Below, in pieces: positions 23,795 to 33,317 of a stretch of 64,000 nt of DNA; within the stretch, counting starts at the first letter, position 1, and each line of letters starts with the position of its first letter. The stretch covers positions 5,332,001 through 5,396,000 of the forward strand of contig NC_057316.1 in assembly GCF_000687475.1 (NCBI RefSeq). The letters run 5' to 3'. The notes under the pieces are model-generated. The model ran no database searches. It saw only the letters and a list, made by a program, of their open reading frames with translations, and was not told the DNA's origin. The translations under genes were made by a program, and so were the position numbers. This DNA comes from Ustilaginoidea virens (lineage: Eukaryota; Ascomycota; Sordariomycetes; Hypocreales; Clavicipitaceae).

Positions 23795-26700
23795 TGCTGA
23801 TATAGAATATCAGAAGCTATTACAATTAGCCGGCATTTGGCATGTACGGCTAGGGCATATAGGTATTCAGCTACTTAAAAAGACCTGTGCTAATACCCCT
23901 GGTCTTCCTAACCTTAATAAGGTTAAAGATACTGATTTTCGCTGCCTAGCTTATATTCAAGCTAAGAAGGTTAGAAAACCTTCTAAGGATGCGATACCTA
24001 ATCCAGCTAAATGCCTGGATATTATAGAAGGTGATACTTTTGCTATATCACCTATGCCATACAACAAACGACCTGTTGCCCTTATATTAGTGGACAGAAA
24101 ATCCCGATTCCGTTGGCTTTACTTACTGCCTAATAGGGAAGGCACTATTATTTTTAAAACATTACAGAGCTTTATACAGAGCCTACAGGTCAGATATAGT
24201 AAAACGCCTATTGAATTCCACTATGATGGTGGAAATGAAATCAACAAAATGCTTAGTGATTGGCTTATCGAACAGGGTATAACTTTTAATACATCTTGCC
24301 CTTATATTCACGAACAAAACGGCCTAGCTGAGCGCTCCATTAGGGTTATAGCTGATAGGCTACGTGTTACTATGGCCTGGTCAAGGCTATCATCTAACCT
24401 CTGGTCCGCTATAATTACTGGCGTTGTTATGCTAGTAAATATAACAGCAGTTACTAACAGACCTTCTAGCCCCTATCAGGAGCTACTAAAGGATTACGAC
24501 CAGATAACACCGGAGCACTACCCTGACCTTATTAACCTTAGGGCTATTGGAGCAGCTATTGAAGTGCTTATACCACACGAAAAGCGTGTAAAAAGCCGCA
24601 AATTAGCGCCCCATACCGAGCCTAGTAGGCTCCTTGCCACTCTAGGTAATAATACTTACCTAGTCTACCTTCTAAAGAAGAAGGTTGTTACTAAAACAAC
24701 TTTTATTACCTTTATTCATCAAAATGAAGGTATAGGCCCTATTTCTACTGGCCTAGAAGGAGACTTTCACAGAGGGCAAAATACAGGTTCAGAGGGGGTA
24801 TCTAGCAGAGAACCTGCTATTTTACTGGATGACCTTAAAAGCATGCCGGACCCTACTAACCTTACTAACATTACTAATACTAATGTTATACCGGATGACC
24901 TAGAAAGCATGCCGGACCCTACTAATTTTACCAGCGTTACTAACACTAATGCTACCTTGGATAACCGTCCTATAATACAGTCCCCGGCTACTGCAAAGGA
25001 TGACCTTATAGATATCCTTACTAGCCTTAATCCTACCGACCTTACTGGCCCTACTGGCCTAGCTGGCCCTACCGACCCTACTGGCCCTACCGACTTATTC
25101 CCTCAGGAAGGTAATATCTTACACCACCTGATATGGGATTCCTGCTATGCAGCTAAGCGTAAGCTAGCTAAAAAGGCCCCCGATGGTACGCCTAATAGCT
25201 GGAAGGATGTGCTACGAAGCCCTGAAAAAGACCTTTGGATAAAGGCATTATTTAAGGAATTTAAGCAGCTATTGGATACTAAAGTCTTCCAATTTATTCC
25301 TAAGTCTAGCGTTCCTATTGATAGGAAAATTATACGCAATAGGCCTGTTTTTCGGGTTAAAAAGGATTCTAATAATCAGCCTATAAAATATAAGGCTAGA
25401 TTAGTTGTTAAGGGCTTTATGCAAGTCGAAGGAAAGGATTTTCAGCATACTTATGCTTCTACCTCTATTCCACCTACCTAGAGGGTTATACTGGCTGTGG
25501 CTGCTAGTAATAACTGGGAAATAGAGCAAATTGACTTTATAGGTGCCTTCCTAAATAGCGAACTTTCTGAGACTATTTATATGGATATCCCTGACGGATT
25601 TCTTGAATTTACGGAAAGTCTACTAACTGATAGCAAGCTTTGGTCTAATATACAGCGCTAACGGCTACTAACTTTGCTTAAAGAAGCTGGATTTAACCCT
25701 TCTATTAAGCAAGCTATCTTACTAAAGAAGGCCTTATACGGGCTAAAACAAGCACCCCGCGAATGGCAACACCGGCTAAAAGACCTGATTTCTAGTGAAG
25801 GTTTTTTACCTTTAGCTTCTGATGCTGCCGTCTTTTATAATAAGCAAACCAGCACCTTTATCGTCACCTATATTGACGATTGCCTATTAGTTGGTCCAAA
25901 TATAACTTATATTAACCAGCTAAAAAGGAAATTCTATAAGGTCTATGCTATAGAAGACCGCGGTCCGGCTTCCTTCTTCCTAGGCGTACAGATTATACGA
26001 AATAGGAAGGAAGGTTTATTGTGGCTACACCAAGCCCAATTTATAGCAGAGGTCTTAGCTAAATTCGGCTTACAGGATACTAAACCTCAGCTTATTCCAC
26101 TTCAACCAGGGATTCTAAATGAATCTAGTGGAAAAGACCTTAGCCTTACTGATCAGAGCCTTTATCAGAGCCTTACTGGCACTATAATGTGGCTTATAAT
26201 AATGACTAGACCCGACCTAGCATTTCCTACCCAATACCTCTTCCGGTTTATGTCCAAGGCAACTAATGTACATCTAAATGCTGCGAAAGGCAGTTTTAGC
26301 TACCTTAAAGGCACTGAGAACCTAGCTATTTGCTTTAGTACTACTAAAAGCAACCAACAGCCTATTATAACCGCTTATTCTGATAGCGACTTTGCTGGCT
26401 GTAAAGAAACCTCTAAATCCACTGGAGGCTTCTTGACTACTATTAATAGTGGTCCTATTAGCTGGCGTTTTAAGCGAGCCTCTTTAGTAGTGCTATCTAC
26501 TTTAGAAGCTGAATCTGATGCATTGCTTGAGACTATCCGTGAGGTACAGTGGCTTTCTAACCTTTGTAAGGAGCTAGAAATTGATATTTTACGCCCTATA
26601 CCGCTATATTGCGATAACCAGGGCTCTATTTCAAATTCTAACGACCCTAATCAGCATGCTCGCACTAAGCATACACTATTAAAATTCCGGTATATTAGGG

Positions 26701-26834
26701 AGCAAGCCCAGCTGGGCTTAGTGAAAATTACCTACTTACCTACTAATAGTATGCCTGCTGACGGCCTTACTAAGCCACTGCCGGGCCCTAAATTTACTAG
26801 GTTCCGCGAGTTACTAGGTCTTAGGGCCTGCTAA
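23795..26834 (+). pseudogene. Element 2 polyprotein, C-terminal part (integrase, reverse transcriptase, RNase H)
   Basis: Continuation of the element 2 frame beyond the element 3 insertion. GAG-pre-integrase: IWHVRLGHIGIQLLKK. Integrase core: LILVDRKSRF, FHYDGGNE and GLAERSIRVIADRL supply the D, D and E residues. In the zinc-binding part the second CxxC cysteine is Tyr. A Pro/Thr-rich linker carries repeats of DDLxSMPDPTN and GPTD. Reverse transcriptase follows: ARLVVKGFMQVEGKDF, then LYGLKQAPREW and catalytic TYIDDCLLVG (YIDD, 25869-25880). RNase H: TAYSDSDFAGCKE and STLEAESDALLE, ending near 26834. Two nonsense codons break it: TAG at about 25480 and TAA at about 25660, both explicable by C to T in a CAG or CAA codon. 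All other catalytic residues look intact, so the pol is only recently inactive. Confidence 0.88.
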
Positions 26835-26951
26835 CTTATACTAACTTACTAAGGTTTTTCCTCTGTTTTTCCTTAGCACTTTTACTGCATTTTCTTTCCC
26901 TATCCGTTATACGACGATTAGCTTGCTACTACAGTAGCTAATCAGAGGGGG

Positions 26952-27704
26952 TGTTAAAATCCTATAGTAGCCTACTAGGCTGCTGGCCTAATGCCCTACT
27001 GGCCTACTAATCTTCTGGCCCTTATACCGCCTCTTGGACTTACGGTAGTCTTACCAACCTTAGGCCTTTGCCTTTTACCTTAAGGATTTTCAGTGGATTA
27101 TTTACTGTATATCAAGTAAGGTAGGCCTTGTTAAAAAAAAAGGTGTGGCATTGCTAAATTAGCGTGGTTGCCTACTAGCGTGGTGGCGGCCTACTAGCGT
27201 GGTGTGGCATTGCTAAATTAGCGTGGTGGCCTACTAGCGTGGTGGCTAGTCTACTAGTGTGGTAGTTAGTCACTAGCGTGGTGACTAATTACTAGTGCGG
27301 TGGTTAGGGTGGTTGGAAAGGTCGGATATAGCGGGGTTGCTGACGTATTATAGCGAGCATTACGGGGAGCCTTCTTACTGGCTACCCTGGATGCCTGGGC
27401 CCACCCCTTCTTTGTGTATATATAGGATAGCTTTCCCCCTTCTTTCTAGATAGTAGAAGGGCAGCACAATCGAGTCTGTTAATGCACTACATGCCTCTTA
27501 ACTTCCACCTTCCCTGCGTTTTCTGGTTATCTTATATTTGCCTTGCCTTTACACTTGCCCTACTTTATAGCACTTGTATAGTCTTAGGACTTGGTGAAAA
27601 ATCTAGTATTTATACTAAGATTAGTTCATAGGTCGCAGACAGTCTTATGCCATCTAGCTAGCTAGTAAGGCTCTGCTTTTATAGTGACCTTTAGAATTGC
27701 AATA
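26952..27704 (+). repeat. 3' LTR of element 2 (753 bp)
   Basis: Same boundaries and length as the 5' copy, with 8 transition differences and no indels. It is followed by the target duplication TATAT and then by element 1 sequence. Confidence 0.93.
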
Positions 27705-30700
27705 TATATATTCTAGGGATATTTATTAATATTTTTTCCGAATTATTAATAAAGAAGAAAGGATTATATTAGAACACTAAGACGGATAGAATTTACCTTA
27801 GGAAAGGAAGAACACAAGAAAATATCTTTTAGATCTACCGAATTAAAGAGAAACCCTGCATTCTGTATCAGGTAGGCGGAAACGATATGCCTGCAAGCGA
27901 ATTTCTCACGAGGGCTCGGAATTTTAGAGAAGAAAAGCCTTAATATGCCTATTTAGCTCGAGGAGATAATCGCCAGCTGAAGATTTCGATAAAAACACCT
28001 TATACTATATGGCACGCCCGATTTAGGCACCTAGGAAGGGATCCGATAGATTATATCTTTAAGGATATATTAAATATGCCTCCTAAGCAGGCAAAATCGG
28101 ATTATAAGGTTTATAGCAATATGAAAATTATGCAGTAGATTTCACGATGCCCGTAAGAGGCATTAATGCCTTAGGAACCCTTTAAGGTCGTATCTTTTAA
28201 CCTTTTCGTATAATCACCTGCTTTTAACGGTAATAAATATATCGTATTATTTACCTGCCGATTTATAGGAATAAGGTCAATATTTACGATACTTAGGAAA
28301 TCAGACCTTCCGGGTTATTAGCTAACCTTCGAGCATTAGGTTCTACGCCTATATAATATGAAAATCGCGATAGTCATCTCTGATAATAAAATAGCGCTCT
28401 AGATATTATGAAGTCGGAAAAAAGCTAAGCAGAAAGGCATTATGCTTTAGTTATTAAGCCCTAGTTACTAATATTAGAACGGTTATACTGAACGTTCTAA
28501 GGGGGTATTAAAGACGAAGATATTACTTCTAAGCATATAAGCAGGATTCCCTAAGGATCTATGGCCTATTACGGCAGAAGCAGTAGTATATCTATTAAAT
28601 TGTATGCCTTGGAAATTATCTTATGATAACTAGAAATCGCTACTTTAAATCCTTTAACTTTGGCTTTAATAGAATCGGCCTGCCTAGGGATATCTACCGG
28701 AAGATATACGCCCTTATATTTACTACCTTTGCGCTTACAGATATAAGGTCTATATAATGACAAGGGATAGGATATTACGCGCCGGTCTAAAGCTTAATCA
28801 GAGGGCTTATATTGGCTATTTAGCAGGATATATCTCTATAACCTAGTATCTGATTTAGGTGCCTTCGTTAAAGAGAAGCTATTAGTTTAACTTAAGCCAT
28901 ATTACATTTAATAAGACGATCTTCTATAAGGATAAGGAATAGTTGCCGATACTAGCTAAATAGAAGGAGAACCTAAATACCTTTATTAGTAATATAGAGG
29001 AAACCCCTATTATTAATAACTTTAAGCTTATTGCATCGGGGAATCTAATTGAGAACCCCTTTACTAATAAGGTTGCCCCTAAATAGGGTACGGATAAAGC
29101 TATCGATCAGGGCATTACGCTAATTAATGCGATTAAAGCTGTTAATAATGCCCCTCAACCTACCGCTATTGACTTAAAGGTTATAGACTACCCCAAAGAG
29201 TCGATCGCTTAAGTATTACTTCTATTACTACTATTTTCGCCTGAGCCGGACGATTAGACCGAGCCGATGCCTCCCCTTAATAATATATTCTATATCAGGG
29301 TTAACAATATTAAAAGGAAGGATCATAAGGTCTTTACGGCAGCTATAATAAAGCTGTTAGCTATAATAGAAGCCCTTTATATTACGAATATACCTAAAGA
29401 GCTGGCAATATAAAGAGAGCTTTGAAAGCATCCTAAGCGCAAAGAATTTATCGCTACCGCCAAGGAAGAATACAGTAAGGTCACTAATAGGGAGATTAAG
29501 TATATTATTTATCGGAATGATTTATCTATAGACCCTAAGATCAAGCTATTAGACCTAAAGTAGGTGTTCGCCTATAAATAGGACTAAGATAGCTTCCTCA
29601 CTGGTTATAAGGCCCGATTATATATTCATGGTAATTAATAACCTTTCAACCTTTATAATACCCAGGCTGCCGCGCTCGCAGTATATACTTTTCGCCTCCT
29701 AATAGCCCTAACGTGTTACTTTAACCTAGATATGCACTAATACGACTTTATTATAGCCTTCCTAAATGTGCCACTTAATAAGACTGTCTATTGTAAGCAG
29801 TCTGATGGATTTCATAATAGTTATTTATATATTAAGCTATTACGTGCCCTTTATAGGCTTCAAAGGTCGCTATTACTATAATTCAAAGAGTTATTACGAT
29901 TCCTAATAGAAAGGGGCTTTATATAGGTCTATAAGGACCCCTATATCTTTATTAATGATACCCTTATCGTATTCTTCTATATAGATAACCTAGTCGTCCT
30001 ATACTATAAGTCACAAGCAAAGGCATTTAAGTTATTTTATACTACATTAATAGGCGCTTTCAAAATTAAGGACCTCGGCGAGTTATATTAGTTCCTAGCG
30101 ATTGAGGTTATTCGCGACCGTATAGAAGGGAAGCTATAGCTTACCTAGAGGGCGTACTTCGATAAGCTCGCGATTAAATATAACCTCACCTCTTTTGACA
30201 GAAAAGAACCCCCTAAGCACCCGTTAAATGCCGCAAGACTTAAGAAGTATAATAGAATGGCTGAACCTAATAATACTTAGCGATACCAGTTAATGGTAGG
30301 ATTATTAGTGTATCTGATTATAATTACTAGGCCTGAACTGGGTTATATCGGATCGCAGCTTTCCCGCTTCCTTTAAAATCCTAGTCTAGACCATTTGCGT
30401 GCGGTAAGGAAGGCCCTTAACTATGGCTATACTTGGAAGAATACTACTATTGAATTCAGTGCCGATAACCCGGAAATACAGGCATATTCAGATGCATCCT
30501 TTGCTAACGATATTATATCCCAATGCAGCTCATAAGGATATATAATCAAGCTATTTAGTGGCCCGATTGTATATAAAGCTGGTCAATAGGATACTATAAC
30601 AACATTATCTATAGAGGCTGAATTGCTAGCGATTTTATATACCGCGAAAGAGGTTATCGCGTTCCGTAGGCTATATAAGGAAGTTAGGCTTCATTTAGTA

Positions 30701-31316
30701 TAGGATGTCCCTATTATTCAGTGCGATAACATCTAGACTATTCGCCTATTGAAGGAAGAGTTTTTCAAACTAGTAACCCGGCTCCATCATATTGATATTC
30801 ATTATCACTAGTTGCGGCAAGAAGTCTAGAAAGGCTTTATTGATATTATATAGGTTCCCATAGGTAATATAATCGCTAATGGTTTTACTAAGCCCCTAAT
30901 AGGCTAGAAATTCGAAACCTTCCGCCATTAGCTAGGGCTAGTAGTATTAAAAGGCTCCCGCGATGCTAGGCAATCTTACGATATTCGTCGTGATATTAAG
31001 GAAATACCTTATAAAGAGGATAATAAAGATGCTCATCAAATAGATTAAAAGATGCATTTCAACAGCCGCATATGTTTTCCTATATGGACCTAAATTTTAT
31101 GGTTTATTGTTATTTTCTATTGTCTTTTATATTCCTTATAACGATACATATGAATAGGGGCATTTTTTACCTCTAAGGGTTATTTTCAATAATAGCGCCT
31201 CTACCGCTCTTCTTACTACGGTATAATGACTTCTATAGTTCTATTTACTATCTTATTTTCTATAGGAATTAGCTATATAGCAGGATATGCTCGATAAAGC
31301 ATATCCTGGGGGGGTG
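27705..31316 (+). pseudogene. Element 1 pol relic (integrase, reverse transcriptase, RNase H)
   Basis: Reading through stops on the + strand gives WHARFRHLGRDPIDYIF (GAG-pre-integrase), an integrase stretch (NGNKYIVLFTCRFIGIRSIF), and reverse transcriptase pieces: GYKARLYIHGN, IIAFLNVPLNKTVY, LLRALYRLQRS and FFYIDNLVVLYYKS (YIDN in place of the usual YVDD). RNase H pieces are AYSDASFANDIISQC and TTLSIEAELLAILYTAKE, and the end reads GFTKPLIG. Dozens of TAG/TAA codons sit where CAG, CAA or TGG are expected, the RIP pattern. It was interrupted upstream by element 2. Confidence 0.85.
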
Positions 31317-31512
31317 TGTCGGCGGGGATACTGGTGGATCATCATATATATCGGGAATGTCCGGATACGAATATGGCACATGTAACCGAGGGAACAGTAG
31401 CCCTTTAGGGTTACCCCCGTGCCCACTATAAATAGCTGGTGACCTGAGTACTGTTGAGACAGGTCAGGTCAACCCTTTATAATATACCGCTTTCTCTCCC
31501 TGCTTCCTGACA
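31317..31512 (+). repeat. 3' LTR of element 1 (196 bp)
   Basis: It ends in the canonical CA and is followed directly by the target duplication GTAGT. It differs from the 5' LTR by 16 transitions and no indels. Confidence 0.93.
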
Positions 31513-31517
31513 GTAGT

Positions 31518-31851
31518 CCCCATGCTTGCCTAAGTTTGCCGGCCGCAGCCTAGCTCCGCCGTGCTTCTGGCTGGCGCACCAGCTGCCTTCCTGCAACCAG
31601 CTGCTCCACGCAACCAGCTGCTTCAGCACACCAGCTCCCGCAACCGCAGCCAGTTTGCAGCCGCGAGCCCTGGCTTCATACAGCCCAGCCGCCAGCTTCC
31701 CGGCCACTGCCAACAACAAACAACAAACGCATTCGCAGCTGCGCCTTCTTCTCCTCGGCTCTGCTTTGCATCGTCGTCACACCCCTCTCCCATACTCGAC
31801 ACACACACAACAGCCAACAACCCAATTGATCCCTTCCAAAAGCCAGCCAAG
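31518..31851. other. Upstream region of pup2 after the transposon block
   Basis: 334 bp of host promoter/5' leader DNA with repeated CAGCTGC/CCAGCT-like words (31575-31700) and CA-rich sequence just before the start codon. No gene is seen. It once joined directly to the 11192-11769 segment. Confidence 0.6.
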
Positions 31852-32515
31852 ATGTTCATGGCAAGATCGGAATACGGTGGGCCACCCTTTTCTTTACCCC
31901 CCGGGACTGATCCTGACCACCGCTGACCCTCAGCTTCCATCTAGACCGGGGCATAAACACCTTCTCCCCAGAAGGCCGCCTCTTCCAGGTCGAGTACTCC
32001 CTCGAAGCCATCAAGCTCGGATCCACCGCCATCGGCGTTGCCACCTCCCAAGGCGTCGTTCTCGGCGTCGAGAAGAGAGTGACGTCGACGCTGCTCGAGA
32101 CCTCATCTGTGGAAAAGATTGTCGAGATCGACCGCCACATTGGTTGTGCCATGTCCGGCTTGCAGGCCGATGCCCGTTCCATGGTCGAGCACGCCCGCGT
32201 CGAGTGCCAGAGCCATACCTTCAACTACAATGAGCCCCTCGGCGTGGAAAGCTGTACGCAGGCTATTTGCGACTTGGCGTTGCGATTTGGCGAGGGCGCC
32301 GACGGAGAAGAGACCATCATGAGCAGGCCCTTTGGCGTGGCGTTGCTCATTGCCGGGTTTGACGAGCAGGGTCCTCAGCTGTTCCACGCTGAGCCGAGTG
32401 GTACATTTTATCGCTATGATGCAAAGGCCATCGGCTCTGGCTCAGAAGGCGCTCAAGCAGAGCTTCAGAACGAGTATCACAAGGTATGATGAGCACTTGA
32501 GCTTTCACTCCGGCA

Positions 32516-32592
<77 letters not shown>

Positions 32593-32829
32593 CCCTTCTC
32601 CCATCATGTGCTGTGCAAAGGGGCCAACAAATACTAACATCGGCCATCACCCAAGTCTCTCACCATCTCAGATGCCGAAACTCTGGTCTTGAAAACTCTA
32701 AAGCAGGTCATGGAGGAGAAGCTCGACGCCAAGAACGTGCAGCTGGCCAGTGTTACTAAGGAAAAGGGTTTCAGAATATACACCGACGACGAAATGGCTA
32801 CCGTTGTTGAGAGACTGCCAGCAAATTGA
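31852..32829 (+). CDS. pup2: 20S proteasome subunit alpha type-5
   Basis: Alpha5 ring subunit of the 20S core particle. Alpha subunits are non-catalytic and gate the chamber. Three exons: 31852-31876 (25 nt, MFMARSEY plus one base), 31945-32483 and 32656-32829, giving 245 residues. Introns are 31877-31944 (GTGGGC...TAG) and 32484-32655 (GTATGA...AAG). The proteasome alpha N-terminal signature reads [20 protein letters not shown] across the first junction. [37 protein letters not shown] and the alpha5-typical [16 protein letters not shown] follow. The C-terminus ends in VVERLPAN. Length matches the family. The second intron carries a (TC)n tract followed by 44 T residues, unusually long between donor and acceptor. 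The gene lies 335 bp downstream of the transposon block, so its promoter may be affected. Confidence 0.96.
32518..32592 (+). repeat. (TC)n plus 44-nt poly-T tract within pup2 intron 2
   Basis: About 15 TC units are followed by an uninterrupted run of T at 32549-32592. It takes up nearly half of the 172-nt intron, upstream of the acceptor at 32655. Confidence 0.9.
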
Positions 32830-33149
32830 GCTGCTTGGGTGTCAGACAAAGACTACAATGGTCAGCTAAGATGATAGAAATGAAGCTTTCCACAAACAGC
32901 TGGTGTCGTTCCACAATCAACCACCCGGCCGTCTACGGTCCTGCCATTCTTTGATATGTATCATGAACGCAAACTTGTCCCAAGTTATGGCATCAAGTGA
33001 AGTACATCTCTTCATACATCTGCCACTTGATCTTTCCCTACCATTCGCCGATGATAACTTTTTGCACCTGAACAAGTGCATGATGCAATCATTCGTAAGT
33101 ACAGCGACAAAGCTCCAGTCTCTCTGTTTGGAAAAAGGAAAAAAAAGGG

Positions 33150-33180
<31 letters not shown>

Positions 33181-33317
33181 CGTAGCTCAACTCGTCCCCA
33201 CTCACTCATCCTCTCCCCCCCTGGAGATGTAAGCAATGGACAGTGTGTGGTGACGCCAAATTTGGTGTGACAAGAAGACGCTCGACACCTTCACGACTCT
33301 TGACCACATGCCTGGTC
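32830..33317. other. Convergent intergenic region between pup2 and the Zn2Cys6 gene
   Basis: 3' flanks of both genes; no gene is seen. It includes a 27-nt poly-A run (33150-33176) in an A/G-rich tract. Confidence 0.6.

Larger units (their letters stand above)
13797..27709 (+). mobile_element. LTR retrotransposon 2 (Ty1/copia type), inserted in element 1, with target duplication TATAT
   Basis: The element proper is 13802-27704, with 753-bp LTRs and the 5-bp duplication TATAT at 13797-13801 and 27705-27709. It interrupts the protease/integrase junction of element 1, whose frame resumes on the far side. Without element 3 it is about 6.51 kb. A sequence right after the 5' LTR (14555-14568, GGTTATGAGCCCGG) is complementary to the anticodon stem-loop of initiator tRNA-Met rather than to a tRNA 3' end, as in half-tRNA-primed copia and Ty5. 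AGAGGGGG precedes the 3' LTR. The pol frame is almost intact: only two stops (about 25480 and 25660) plus the element 3 insertion break it. The LTRs differ at only 8 of 753 positions, so this is the least decayed of the three. Confidence 0.93.
11770..31517 (+). mobile_element. LTR retrotransposon 1 (Ty1/copia type), outermost of three nested elements, with 5-bp target duplication
   Basis: The element proper is 11775-31512. It is bounded by 196-bp direct LTRs and flanked by the identical 5-bp duplication GTAGT (11770-11774 and 31513-31517). Without the inner insertion it is about 5.83 kb. Just inside the 5' LTR, TGGTAGC (11971-11977) fits the complement of an initiator tRNA-Met 3' end, a plausible primer-binding site. 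A G-rich run (about 31306-31314) before the 3' LTR is a plausible polypurine tract. The coding strand is + but riddled with stops, mostly TAG. Left of the inner insertion are gag-like sequence, a degraded zinc-knuckle region near 13297-13360 and protease-like sequence at 13610-13800. To the right (27705-31050) are GAG-pre-integrase (WHARFRHLG, about 28010), integrase core, reverse transcriptase with FFYIDNLVV (about 29970), and RNase H (YSDASFAND; SIEAELLAI). Order PR-IN-RT-RH is Ty1/copia. It is dead. Confidence 0.92.

Noticed and set aside
11775..31512. CRISPR-like or bacterial features in the AT-rich block
   Set aside because: The block is fully explained by three nested eukaryotic LTR elements; no regularly spaced short repeats with unique spacers were seen.
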